Assembly (NCBI GenBank): GCA_026702845.1
Contig: JADCLS010000001.1
Span: forward strand, 496,001 to 560,000
Length of the DNA: 64,000 nt
Direction: 5' to 3'
Source: Candidatus Heimdallarchaeota archaeon
GTDB taxonomy: Archaea > Asgardarchaeota > Heimdallarchaeia > Heimdallarchaeales > Kariarchaeaceae
The position numbers were made by a program, and so were the translations under genes. A model generated the notes under the pieces. The model did not search any database, was not told the origin of the DNA, and was given only the letters and a program-made list of their open reading frames with translations. Shown here piece after piece: positions 53,603 through 63,171 of this stretch (position 1 is the first letter of the stretch; each line of letters begins with the position of its first letter).

Positions 53603-55245
53603 AGACCCAACTCCAGAATGGTCATCTCCCTGAAATCCTGCTTAAGATAGATCCCAGATCGCACATCAGGTAGTTGATGAAATACAGCTTCTTTGAATTT
53701 TTCACTACCTACTTTACTATCATATAGAACGAGGTCAAACTGAGTGATCCATGATGGATAGTGACCTATCGTGTTCAAATGGATGAATACTTTATTGAGA
53801 TCCAATGTTTCCACCAGTTTTTTCAGATGATCCTCATTTACATGCTTGTAGCTCATCATTATCATCTGATGATTCAGTACCTGATCTTGTAATACTAACA
53901 TTAGTATGAGCAGAGTTGTTAATGCAGTTTCATCCAGTTGTTCCACAGAAATGAGTTTCCTTCCCCTTGATCTGATGAATTCTAGCAAACATTGATTATT
54001 GCTGTTAAATAATTCCAGATTAAATACATGCTCAAATTTGGCATAGACATCATCAGTAATGGGATTGCTATAGGTGCGATAGGTTGATGGGCTTAGTAAA
54101 TCTCGAAGATACAGCTGTTTTTCGATATGATAGATGAACTTCATGTTGATGAACTCGATAATCTTACCTGATGCCATTCTTGATGTATATTCCTTCTTTA
54201 TGGTGCTTGATAGTATCTCCTCCAGGAGGGTGAATAGCTTGCGAAGGAATGCTGGATATTCCACACCTAGAGCAATAACATCTATAGAAAGATCTTCCAA
54301 CTCCAGTATTTGTATATCCTCAAATCTCTCTATCATTGCATCAATAACCATGGGATTATCGCTGATCAGGGTGATGTCATCAAAGTTGGCGAATAGATCA
54401 TCAATATGATCTGCTGATCCAACGTAGATGACACTATCTGGAGTATTGATGGATATGGAATCATTGTACACACTTTTACCAAAGGGTAAATTTCCACATG
54501 GTGGATTGTATGAGGTGATGGGGCGTATATCTTCAACTATCTCAGCCAGTATCTCCAGTTCATGATTGGCCAGCTCAATTCCTTTGTAATCAGTGGATAT
54601 TCCTGTGGGATCGAGATAAATCCTTGAATTATTTAGATAGAGGTTACGTCTGAATGCTTTTGTGTTCACCTCAAGTTTTTGAATTGATGGGTATTTCAAC
54701 TCCAATGCATCCAGTGCCTCAATTGATGAGGATCGAGAGGTATTTATCGCAAAGAGATATATCTTGTATCTAGAGTATATTCCTCGTTTAGTTGTACGAG
54801 TAATCAGTACTTCCAATTTCTGCTCTTGGAAATCCTTGAAATATTCCATAAGTTGTATTTTCAACTCCTCTGTACTGTCATATCGACTTAGTTTTCCCTC
54901 TTTTTTCATAGTCAGTGGTTCGAATTCATATCGTGAGTAATGAATCACATCTAATCGCAGCTCTGCCACTTGGATATAGGAATACTCTGATTCCTGTTGA
55001 ATTTCAAGAATGTATCTGTTTTCCCCTATTATCTCCCTTGTCGTGAAAAGGAATGATTGGATGAGGAGTAGGCTACTGGTGACGAAGAAGATTTGAGTGT
55101 AGATTTCCTCATCCTCCAATGAATCCAGGAAGAGAAGGACTAGGCTTTCAAGCACTGCGATGGGTAGAATCACTGATCGCCAGTTCAGCTTCAATTTCCA
55201 TTTAAATACAACTAGTAGTGGATACAGAGCAAATCTAACAATCAC
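53599..55245 (-). CDS. Membrane-anchored, HerA/VirB4-like protein with degenerate P-loop
   Basis: A 548-aa protein. Two N-terminal membrane helices (about 1-70: FALYPLLVVFKW, VILPIAVLESLVLLFL, then SLLLIQSFLF). The soluble part has the layout of HerA/FtsK-type ATPases: NLPFGKSVY then SVIYVGSADH where HerA has a Walker A (no GKT), and near residue 465 MIMMSYKHV where Walker B sits, then LNKVFIHLNT as the strand before the QxxP-like region. ATP hydrolysis seems lost. It overlaps both neighbours by 4 nt, so it is tightly coupled to the helicase and the 82-aa gene. The assignment is an inference. Confidence 0.6.
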   Translation of the reverse strand: MIVRFALYPLLVVFKWKLKLNWRSVILPIAVLESLVLLFLDSLEDEEIYTQIFFVTSSLLLIQSFLFTTREIIGENRYILEIQQESEYSYIQVAELRLDVIHYSRYEFEPLTMKKEGKLSRYDSTEELKIQLMEYFKDFQEQKLEVLITRTTKRGIYSRYKIYLFAINTSRSSSIEALDALELKYPSIQKLEVNTKAFRRNLYLNNSRIYLDPTGISTDYKGIELANHELEILAEIVEDIRPITSYNPPCGNLPFGKSVYNDSISINTPDSVIYVGSADHIDDLFANFDDITLISDNPMVIDAMIERFEDIQILELEDLSIDVIALGVEYPAFLRKLFTLLEEILSSTIKKEYTSRMASGKIIEFINMKFIYHIEKQLYLRDLLSPSTYRTYSNPITDDVYAKFEHVFNLELFNSNNQCLLEFIRSRGRKLISVEQLDETALTTLLILMLVLQDQVLNHQMIMMSYKHVNEDHLKKLVETLDLNKVFIHLNTIGHYPSWITQFDLVLYDSKVGSEKFKEAVFHQLPDVRSGIYLKQDFREMTILELGL

Positions 55246-55490
55246 CGTCTCTCCTCCTCCATGACCAGAAATACTCCCCTATCATTGAAGATAAGGGAAT
55301 TAAAATTATCAGACACAGCTAGTATATCAAGTACCTCACTACTTGGATATTGGATCCTGACAGTTACCATCTTCTTATACTTAATAAAATCTCCATTCAG
55401 CTTGCTGATCTTATACTGTCGGTAATACCCAAGGAGAACACTTGGCAATAGGAAAATCAAAAAAAGAATAATTATTGTTAACAAATTCAT
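55242..55490 (-). CDS. Small single-helix membrane protein in the helicase operon
   Basis: An 82-aa protein with one N-terminal helix (LLTIIILFLIFLLPSVLLGYY) and a short strand-rich cytosolic tail (KKMVTVRIQYPSSEVLDILAVSDNF). It overlaps the 613-aa gene upstream by 4 nt and the 548-aa gene downstream by 4 nt. Its tight position suggests a subunit of the same machine. No family is recognised. Confidence 0.7.
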   Translation of the reverse strand: MNLLTIIILFLIFLLPSVLLGYYRQYKISKLNGDFIKYKKMVTVRIQYPSSEVLDILAVSDNFNSLIFNDRGVFLVMEEERR

Positions 55491-57328
55491 TTAATCACCT
55501 CCTTAACGGGATTGATTGTATAGGAGGCTGAAGCGATACTCAATACATTCTTTAATCTCAATTTCGCCTTGACATTTATCTGCAGAACAGGTAGCTGATC
55601 TAGATACTGGATTCTTACATGCTTTCGTTGATGCAGGATCAGTCTCAATCCTTGTATGCCTGAGAGTATTCTAGAGAGTAAAGCATAGATTTCTCTTTTT
55701 TGCAATAGACTAACAAGACGATCATCATCGATCACTATGGTAAAATCATGTAATGGCTTATTCTCTTTGCTGTATACCTTTTGAAGTTTAATTATAATGA
55801 AGATGATATTCAGGAAAGCATCAGTGGAATTTATTGCAGTATCAATCCACAGATTGGATTGGAAATCAAAAATACTGCTGCTGCTACTATTGATTGGGTT
55901 CAATATGGTTCTGGAATGATACTGAATGAACGTCTGGTAGATTTTAGAGATAAGATCATGTTTTGTCAGGTAGGAGTTATTTCCAAGTTGTGATCTCAGT
56001 AAATCCTCAAATTCATTTACAGATGATATAGAACCGAGAAGATTGATATCATACTCATCACAGAATTTAATAAATTTGATAATATCCTTTCCACCTGCTT
56101 CCATGGTATTACCAAAGAGAAGATCAATAGCTACATAGATTAATACAAAAGTGGCTACATTCTCATCAGAGCCAAATGAAATCAAGGACAAACGCATATC
56201 TGAGAAATTAATCCTTTCAAAATCCCAAGGTCGGTTTGAGAAAATAATTAATTTATGAGATCCCGAATTTACCTGGTATCCTTCAATAAATTGCTTAAAT
56301 TCACGCTTAGAAGAGTTCACAAGTATCCTACTGCCTGGATTGAGGAGCAAATAATTGCAATCAATCAGATTGTTATACGAAAGTCTGTGAGAGGAGACCA
56401 ATCTGTTAACAATACTGCCTACTGCAAGACCAGGGAGACGGGAGAGGGAGAAATATTTCGAGAGATTGGTCTTAAAATCCGTTGAATACTTGGTGAAATG
56501 ATTCTTCTCCAGTAAACGGGAGATCATAGATAGATGTATGGTAACCAGTTGAGAATGGGAGGAATCCAAGTATCGTAATCGTTCTAGTGATCCCTGCTCA
56601 TCAACTCTGAAGATCTTATTAATGTTCGATAATGGTTTATAGGCATTGAGTATGGAATTTCTCTGCAAGATAACATCAATATTGGTATCATTGGGAAATG
56701 AGGGGCCATATTCTACCAACACAATGAGTGTCGATAGTATGTCTTTTGTTTCCATTTTATAGGGGATGAGATGAATCTCAGTACCTTCCACAACCAAATA
56801 ATCAACTGCTTGAACTAGTTGATTGGAGAAATAATTCCTCCTCCAATCTTTCACCCAACTTTCCAGCTGATTTTTTGATACTCTTGGATGATGGACAGGA
56901 ATATACTCCCGAATGTCATCTAGATGTACATAATACGTACTTTCAGAAATAATTGAATTAATTCTCTCATCAGTTATTCGATGGAGTTTCTTATTGATGC
57001 GGGTATATTCTCCCCTCTGCAGTAGTGCAATTTTATTTACCTGAGCCTCCGAGATGCATGCTATTCTGATAAAACGAGTACTCCCTTGTCTAACCAGAAT
57101 CCCATTTTTATGATATACAATAGATTTCTCCTCCCTTTTAAATCTGGAAGGAAGAGATTTTAAGTTGGTCTTAATATCGCCAATGTTCCAATTTGGTATA
57201 GCATCAGGAACAGAATAACTCTTTGACCTAATTGCATGAATAGAAGTAAGGAACTTAATTTTCGCAGTTTTCTTTGAGTTGTGGATAACCTCAGACTTGA
57301 TTGTTAGTGTCTCAAGGATATTTTTCAA
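55487..57328 (-). CDS. HerA/VirB4-like protein with degenerate Walker A, first gene of the operon
   Basis: A 613-aa protein. The C-terminal half follows a HerA/VirD4-like pattern: NYLLLNPGSRILVNSSKREF (326-345) sits where the Walker A strand-loop is, but without GKS/T; KLIIFSNRPWDF follows; FTIVIDDDRLVS (529-540) is a Walker B-like strand; GLRLILHQRKHVRIQ (560-574) is like the HerA GxxxxxTQRP region. The N-terminal 120 residues (NGILVRQGSTRFIRI) may resemble the VirB4 N-domain. Probably a non-hydrolysing subunit of a pump or nucleic-acid motor. No membrane helix. Confidence 0.6.
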   Translation of the reverse strand: MKNILETLTIKSEVIHNSKKTAKIKFLTSIHAIRSKSYSVPDAIPNWNIGDIKTNLKSLPSRFKREEKSIVYHKNGILVRQGSTRFIRIACISEAQVNKIALLQRGEYTRINKKLHRITDERINSIISESTYYVHLDDIREYIPVHHPRVSKNQLESWVKDWRRNYFSNQLVQAVDYLVVEGTEIHLIPYKMETKDILSTLIVLVEYGPSFPNDTNIDVILQRNSILNAYKPLSNINKIFRVDEQGSLERLRYLDSSHSQLVTIHLSMISRLLEKNHFTKYSTDFKTNLSKYFSLSRLPGLAVGSIVNRLVSSHRLSYNNLIDCNYLLLNPGSRILVNSSKREFKQFIEGYQVNSGSHKLIIFSNRPWDFERINFSDMRLSLISFGSDENVATFVLIYVAIDLLFGNTMEAGGKDIIKFIKFCDEYDINLLGSISSVNEFEDLLRSQLGNNSYLTKHDLISKIYQTFIQYHSRTILNPINSSSSSIFDFQSNLWIDTAINSTDAFLNIIFIIIKLQKVYSKENKPLHDFTIVIDDDRLVSLLQKREIYALLSRILSGIQGLRLILHQRKHVRIQYLDQLPVLQINVKAKLRLKNVLSIASASYTINPVKEVIK

Positions 57329-57701
57329 GGTGACGCTCCCCTTAATATAGATTCAAAGCTCAATCCTGTGAAATTATTGGAGATCAATATCAGATATTTC
57401 GATTTTAGGGATTTAATTGATTGAATCGTCATAGTGAAAAATAAATATTGATTTTGTATATAAATAAGAAAATTCACCTTGGACTAATGAACAGTTATTG
57501 CTAGATTTATAGCAATTTTCAAATCACAATTATTTATTGAATGGGGCATGTATAGACCTTTTATATTCTAATTGCATTGAAAAATCATCTAACTATAATT
57601 TTACGTTAAAAGAATGTTCATGAGGAGTTTAAATTATTTATATGTTGAAAATTCTGAATGGCTCAGTTAGATCAATATCGGAATAAAAATTGATAAGTCA
57701 C
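57329..57701. promoter_or_regulatory. 373-bp spacer upstream of the helicase operon
   Basis: This region should contain the promoter of the five-gene minus-strand operon. It is AT-rich, with TATA-like TGTATATAAATAAG near 57455-57468 and a 7-bp inverted repeat ATTGCTA/TAGCAAT at 57497-57516. No gene is supported. No direct repeat or tRNA-derived att site is seen. Confidence 0.4.
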
Positions 57702-58184
57702 TCATATCAAGGAATTTTTCTCATCTTTTTCTATCATCATTATTGAAGTTTCTTCTAACAGTTGAAGTCTTTTTGGACTGACAGGATTTTCTTTTATACT
57801 AATCTGGGGTTGTGATTTTCTAGACTGATTATTCAGATTTTGAATTCTCATCTTCAATTTCAAATGATTTTCAGGTGAATTCATGAAACCAACCTTCATT
57901 CCTGTAGATTTATAGGTGATTTGTACCAGACCTTTGATATTTACTAAGAAATCTTCTGGAAGCAGTGAACTTGGGTATTCTTCATAAATCTTACCTTTTT
58001 CTTGTAAGATTTCATCCTTATGACTTATAGCAATTTTGGATGCCCCGTGTATCAGAAGAACTAGGATAACTGAGATTATTACAGAATATATTGGGGTCAA
58101 TTCACTAATTATATTTGAGAACCCATATTGTAATAATGTGTAAAATATAGGTATTTGTAACTGATATGGAAATTTTTCAGTCAT
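57702..58184 (-). CDS. Membrane protein of unknown function
   Basis: A 160-aa protein with two hydrophobic segments near the N-terminus (IPIFYTLLQYGFSNII and YSVIISVILVLLIHG) and a charged cytosolic tail. It starts upstream of the helicase operon on the same strand, separated by 373 bp. It resembles the 82-aa protein only in having a membrane anchor and a KIxxxY-type strand. Codon use looks coding. Confidence 0.45.
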   Translation of the reverse strand: MTEKFPYQLQIPIFYTLLQYGFSNIISELTPIYSVIISVILVLLIHGASKIAISHKDEILQEKGKIYEEYPSSLLPEDFLVNIKGLVQITYKSTGMKVGFMNSPENHLKLKMRIQNLNNQSRKSQPQISIKENPVSPKRLQLLEETSIMMIEKDEKNSLI

Positions 58185-58588
58185 AAATACTTTGAATTAG
58201 ATTACTATATAACAAAAAAATATTACAATGGAAAGATCATGAACAGTTTAACAATACTACTCAACTAAATATGAATAAAAGCATGAATACTTTGAAGAAA
58301 AAGGTTAGAGGTGAAAAAGCATTATAATTACATATCATTTTATGATTGGTTCTAAATGGGGATATCCTGAATACGCTTCATTTGGGTTAAGGTTCTCCTT
58401 TTACTTTTACTCGAGATATATTTTGATCGAGTCTTAAACGCTATGATGAAAAGTATACCCTTGAGGATATTTCCACTGAGAATCTAAAAAGAATTTTAGA
58501 GAGAAATTAATTTACTATAAAATTATTTTACATTTGTAATAAGAAGACAAGGAAGACTAATATTTTGAGAAGATGAAAGCTATATTAT
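58185..58588. other. 404-bp intergenic region with a possible gene remnant
   Basis: Near 58340-58510 on the plus strand short open stretches in shifted frames read SKWGYPEYASFGLRF and then KRYDEKYTLEDISTENLKRI with a stop at about 58508. They resemble the end of a decayed gene but are too short to identify. The rest appears to be promoter of the next gene. TATA-like sequence is common in this AT-rich part. Confidence 0.3.
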
Positions 58589-60202
58589 ATGGAGCCAGGT
58601 GAATTTATATTCAATTTTTTTGAATTGGGTCAAGATCCTTTTGATATAGATCTTCTCCTCCTCTTGATAAAATACCCTTACTCTCCAGAAGATGAGAGAT
58701 GGGATGAATTATATCTGGATTTTCTATTTATGACCTTTAAAATTCAAGAGAAATCAATTCTATCAAATCCTTCTGAGAAAATCGATCTTTATTATTCTAA
58801 CAATCTTGATACGGATCAGATAGTAGATGAATTGGTAGAAACAGAGGAATATGCAGAGTATCTTGAATATAAAGCTGAGATATATGAAGATCTGGATGAA
58901 AAATCAAAATTAGTTCTCTACCTATTTTACGGAGATCATAATTTTGAGATAGATGATGATGTAGAAATATACGGGCATTACGAACTTTTTCCAACATTCG
59001 ATGTTAATTATGAAGAATTAGATGAGGAAAATGTATTTGAAATTGAAGGAGATTCTTCCTGGGAAGTCCAATTTTCTAAAGTATTTGAATTACTATCTGG
59101 ACACAATGACTTCAGGAGGCATTTAAAAATATTATTGGAGAAAGGATTACTCCTCTTCCTTGATAACAAGCTATATAGAATTCCTGAATTAGAGTTTGAT
59201 TTTACAGACATAGAACCTTTATTTTCTAAAAATGTGGGAATAAATGATATACATACTTTAGTCACACAATGGTATCAAAATAGAGAAAAAAGGGATTTGT
59301 TGATGTTACTTAAGGATAGTGTTTGGAATAATTACATCTTAATAGATGAATCCTTTACCAAAAGGTATGATGATATGCCAGATATATTTTGGTTTATCAA
59401 ACCTTATTCAGATGGAGAAGTAATCTATATGATAATTAATCCTTTTTTGTCTTTGATTTTGAATAAAACTATAACTGAATTGATGTATACGGACATCGAA
59501 TTTTACCGAGATATTTTTGAGAATTACATTTTTTCAGAACTAGGGGATTTCAAAGTATGTGATTTAGAAAATTCTGATGAGATATTAGCATATGAGGTAA
59601 ATGGACACATAGTTTCCATTGCTATGATGTACTCTGCATTTGACTTGGAATATATTATTTCTAGCTATCCAGATTATCATCACATAATATTCTCAATAAA
59701 TCAGGATATTTATGAATTGAAGAAGTTATCAGCATGCTCTTTTCAAACATTAAATGGATCCCTGGCACTAATAAAACTTAAGAGATCTGAAAGTCGATAT
59801 GTTCCTATTATTCTTCTAGCAAATGATAATAAACCGGATACACTTCTCTATGAATTAGCTCAGAATATCATAGAGTATAGAGTAATAAAATCGATTACTA
59901 TAGATGGAAGAGTTCCTAAAAGAAAAAATAGTATTCATAGATTACATGTTGTCTGTAGAGATCTATGGGATGATTTCAGCTTCCGAGAATTGAAAATAAT
60001 AATAGGTAAAGAATATGTAGAAGAATATCAGATTTTCTTTAAGAATTATGACTACAAAGTTACTATTATTGGTGTTGACAATATCGAGACTACATTACGA
60101 AATTCAATCGGAAGGGTAATATCAAACAGATTGAGAGATGACAAGAGATTTATCACATATGGGATAAAAGAAGGTAATGCAATATTTTTTGGTCTATATT
60201 AA
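58589..60202 (+). CDS. 537-aa unrecognised acidic protein
   Basis: No family is recognised. The N-terminal 150 residues are strongly acidic and Tyr-rich (EELDEENVFEIEGDSSW, DLDEKSKLVLYLFYGDHNF). The C-terminal part (about 390-530) is alpha/beta with strands such as YVPIILLANDNKP and YKVTIIGVDNI and helices between, suggesting a Rossmann-like domain without a GxGxxG loop. No signal peptide or membrane helix. The gene is very AT-rich, consistent with recent transfer or weak constraint. Confidence 0.5.
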   Translation: MEPGEFIFNFFELGQDPFDIDLLLLLIKYPYSPEDERWDELYLDFLFMTFKIQEKSILSNPSEKIDLYYSNNLDTDQIVDELVETEEYAEYLEYKAEIYEDLDEKSKLVLYLFYGDHNFEIDDDVEIYGHYELFPTFDVNYEELDEENVFEIEGDSSWEVQFSKVFELLSGHNDFRRHLKILLEKGLLLFLDNKLYRIPELEFDFTDIEPLFSKNVGINDIHTLVTQWYQNREKRDLLMLLKDSVWNNYILIDESFTKRYDDMPDIFWFIKPYSDGEVIYMIINPFLSLILNKTITELMYTDIEFYRDIFENYIFSELGDFKVCDLENSDEILAYEVNGHIVSIAMMYSAFDLEYIISSYPDYHHIIFSINQDIYELKKLSACSFQTLNGSLALIKLKRSESRYVPIILLANDNKPDTLLYELAQNIIEYRVIKSITIDGRVPKRKNSIHRLHVVCRDLWDDFSFRELKIIIGKEYVEEYQIFFKNYDYKVTIIGVDNIETTLRNSIGRVISNRLRDDKRFITYGIKEGNAIFFGLY

Positions 60203-60602
60203 ATCTCATTTTTTAGTTTTATATGAATAGTAATTATTTATCATAAGAGGTGATAATTCAAGAGTTTTTCAAACTTTTCTTTTCATTTCTTTACTCCAAG
60301 GTTTGGTCTTCCAGACCTTTATTTATGCAAAGGTTTCGAGGTATGTATTCATTTACTTCTTTGAAACAGTCTACTGGAGCAAATACAAAAAATCAATTCT
60401 AGTTTTTACTACTTCAATTTTCTTCTCTCTTACCTCCGGTTCTGGTATAAATTCAATCAAACTGCTCGAACTTGAGTTGCTTAGAAAACCCTTTCGTATT
60501 ATCTTAATTTAGGTTTTCAATATTCTCTTTTAAATTAGATGGGATCTGATTATCCTTGAGTTTTACCGTATTTCTATTAGTTTAAACTTGAGTGAAGATA
60601 CT
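60203..60602. pseudogene. 400-bp region with a fragment of a decayed gene on the minus strand
   Basis: On the reverse strand about 60513-60390 an in-frame stretch (RKGFLSNSSSSLIEFIPEPE, then VVKTRIDFLYLLQ) reads like protein and then runs into stops (TAG, then TAA). No start or full ORF is present. I interpret it as a remnant of an unknown gene. The open stretch on the plus strand (60303-60512) is not supported as a gene. Confidence 0.3.
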
Positions 60603-61277
60603 CTAATCAATTATCGGAATAAGTTTCTTACTTCTTACAAGTTTCAAATATCTCTGAATCTCATTTGCAGTCTCCATTCTCTTTTTCATTATTACCCTGG
60701 TTTCAGGATTAAATTCAATTATATCTGGATATTCTCTAAGATATTTATACACATAATCAAAGATCACAACTTTATTTTTTCCTAGTATTAATGATAAATC
60801 ATTCAAAGAAATGGTTTTGCTTTCTTGTACTTTAGAAAGCAACAAAACAAATCCTGTTTGATCAAGATCTGTTTTAATTTCTATTATTAGCTTCATTGAA
60901 TAAAAAATGATTATTATTGATGCTAATATCTCTGCAGGAGATCTATTCAATTTCTCAATGATAATTTCTCCAAACAGTAAGAAGATAAATAATACTAGAT
61001 AAAATGTAAGATAAGCAATCAGGGAAATGATAAAAATTGAGATTAGAATTAAAACATTTTTTATTCTTATTGATTTTGATTCTTTGGTAGGAATAATATC
61101 AAAATTATAACTAGTAATTTTGTCAGAACCCAGTTTTATAATCCAATTTAAAAGGTAAAAAAAGGGATAGACAAACAGGAAATATCCAAATGCGAATATT
61201 ACAGGATTTTTAACTAAAAAGAAAATAGTAATCAATACTATTGATATAGTAGTAGTTCCAAGGATTAGTTTATTCAT
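60603..61277 (-). CDS. Membrane protein with C-terminal winged-helix-like domain
   Basis: A 224-aa protein. Four hydrophobic helices occupy residues 1-140 (TTTISIVLITIFFLV, FAFGYFLFVYPFFYLLNWI, ISIFIISLIAYLTFYLVLFIFLL, SIIIIFYSMKLII). The C-terminal 70 residues (FVLLLSKVQESKTISLNDLSLILGKNKVVIFDYV) look like a winged helix, so it could be a membrane-tethered regulator. No family is recognised. Confidence 0.5.
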   Translation of the reverse strand: MNKLILGTTTISIVLITIFFLVKNPVIFAFGYFLFVYPFFYLLNWIIKLGSDKITSYNFDIIPTKESKSIRIKNVLILISIFIISLIAYLTFYLVLFIFLLFGEIIIEKLNRSPAEILASIIIIFYSMKLIIEIKTDLDQTGFVLLLSKVQESKTISLNDLSLILGKNKVVIFDYVYKYLREYPDIIEFNPETRVIMKKRMETANEIQRYLKLVRSKKLIPIID

Positions 61278-61418
61278 AGCTATTCTATCAAAATTCGGTA
61301 TAAATATGTTATGTGCAAATAGTAACTATACCATACAAGGTTCAATTTTCTCTTAATTGTAGGTCACTTTGATTTAAGTGTCTAATAATGCTTTTTATAT
61401 ATATAGAATAGCAATTCA

Positions 61419-61667
61419 ATGCGATTGAGGTATTATTCTATATTGTTAATACCATTGTGTATTCTGATAAATACTAGTTCTTGGGTTTATCAGGAAGATT
61501 TTTCAAATCCTGATACATATATTACTGACTTATATCCGGGAAATTCAATTAGTAACGTGGATGGCAATATGAGGATATCAGCTTATGCAAGTACTTATGC
61601 TCACATAGAGAGAAAACTACAAAGTAATAAAATAATAATTATGTTGCTGAACTCGTCCTTCTCATAA
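61419..61667 (+). pseudogene. Short secreted N-terminal fragment, possibly truncated
   Basis: An 82-aa ORF with a signal peptide (SILLIPLCILINTSS) followed by QEDFSNPDTYITDLYPG, which is typical of the start of LamG/concanavalin-type domains, and then stops. A full domain would need about 150 residues more, so it may be a truncated gene. It converges on the gene at 61669 without space. Could also be a genuine short secreted peptide. Confidence 0.35.
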
Positions 61668-61668
61668 A

Positions 61669-62478
61669 TTACTTCATCCGATATACCTGTAATATTGCCA
61701 AGATACTAATTATATGAATATATAATCCGTAAATAGATTCACTCATTCTAGAATTATCGCTCAATGTTAAAAGTTCTAATTCCACAGTAAATGCTTCTGA
61801 GGTGATTTTTCCAGAGTGACTACCATCTCCTGTATAGTAAGTAATTATTATATAAATTACATCCTCATTTTCTAATTCATATCCTGTCATATTCCAAGAA
61901 TAATCTACTTCAACTAAATTCTCAACAATTATTATTTCTTCACTATCTATCTCATATGATATAGCGTACTTAATTTCATGATCATAATCACAGGTAACCT
62001 TTGGCCAGATAATCTGAGTAAGGTTATTACCTAAATAATTAACAATAATTGAATCATCGACTTTAATATAGTCAGAGAAGAAAATCAAATTATTAATAGT
62101 TGCATTTCCAGTAGCTCCATACTGATTGCCTTCAACCACGCGAACCATAATCGAATAATTACTATTTATATAATTGGATGAAAAGACATGATATTTATAC
62201 TTGTTATCCAACGGAGAAAAGCTAATACTTTCATCTCCAGCGATTTTATCCCAAGTAGCACTAGTATGATTTTTTAAATAGATCTCAAAAGGTAATTTAT
62301 AGGCTGTACCTGATCCACTAGTCCATACTTTTTGTGTTGACCATTTTATTGTTAAATAATTTGTTATTTTATAATCTTCATAATCCTCCAAGAAATATGG
62401 CGAAGCAGTGCCAGATGAAGTTGAAATTGGAATATTATTAAGATAAATAATTAATATCAATATAAATACTTTATTCAT
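61669..62478 (-). CDS. Secreted, C-terminally anchored protein
   Basis: A 269-aa protein with a signal peptide (VFILILIIYLNNIPIST), a beta-rich domain with many aromatic residues (about 30-240; STQKVWTSGSGTAYKL, NYSIMVRVVEGNQYGATGNA), and a C-terminal helix (GLYIHIISILAILQVYRMK). No known family. It is the kind of short adhesin or surface protein common in accessory regions. Confidence 0.55.
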   Translation of the reverse strand: MNKVFILILIIYLNNIPISTSSGTASPYFLEDYEDYKITNYLTIKWSTQKVWTSGSGTAYKLPFEIYLKNHTSATWDKIAGDESISFSPLDNKYKYHVFSSNYINSNYSIMVRVVEGNQYGATGNATINNLIFFSDYIKVDDSIIVNYLGNNLTQIIWPKVTCDYDHEIKYAISYEIDSEEIIIVENLVEVDYSWNMTGYELENEDVIYIIITYYTGDGSHSGKITSEAFTVELELLTLSDNSRMSESIYGLYIHIISILAILQVYRMK

Positions 62479-63171
62479 ATTATGTTCTCAAGTCCCCTTT
62501 TATTAATAAATTTTGTGAATTCAATTTTAAATAATAATAATGATGTCATTAGTTCATCTCCTTTAATTGATTTGTCAATTTTTCAATTGAAATAAAATCA
62601 AAAGAAGGTTCAATCATAAGTTTTTTAAATATCCAAATTGTAAAATACAAAGTTGAAATCTAGTTTTAAGTAATTTTGGGACTTAAGTTCTCCAGGATCT
62701 CCAATTGGTGTTTGATTAATAGGAAGATTGTCTGTGTTTGTAATAATGTATTATAGATATACATTCGGGTGCCAACATATTTTATGGGTGTATCATTGTC
62801 ACTTATAAATCATATCTTGTTCAGCATCCTTCCAGCATAGGATCGAAAATACGCATACCAGGATTTCTTTCCCCAATCCGACTAGAATTTTCTGGATAAT
62901 GGGTCTAATACAAACAATTCATGTAACCTCTTCTCTGGAGAAAGCGAATCTAGATAATCACCTAGTTTTGAGATAAATCGTTTATAGATGGGATATTAGA
63001 GAACACGGGTGGTGCAGATCATTAAATTTTAAGATCCTAAATGCGAGTTAAAAATTGAATAATATTTCCAATTGATAAATTATATATAGAATATCATCTA
63101 TGATTTGCCTGTGAATCCGAAAATATTAAGATATTGCAGAAAAAGAAGAAGAAAACAGGGGATAATGACAT
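62479..63171. pseudogene. 693-bp region with a decayed gene on the minus strand
   Basis: Reverse-strand translation between about 62640 and 62990 reads as protein broken by stops and a frameshift: FISKLGDYLDSLSPEKRLHE, LFVLDPLSRKF-stop, SDWGKKSWYAYFRSYAGRML, stop, SDNDTPIKYVGTRM, then after a frameshift INQTPIGDPGELKSQNYLKL. No intact ORF is there, so it is a pseudogene of unknown function. The rest is non-coding and contains the promoter of the winged-helix gene. Confidence 0.4.

Noticed and set aside
60303..60512. 69-aa plus-strand ORF
   Set aside because: Composition is AT-driven (Phe, Ile, Tyr rich), no ribosome site, and the opposite strand shows a better protein-like remnant.
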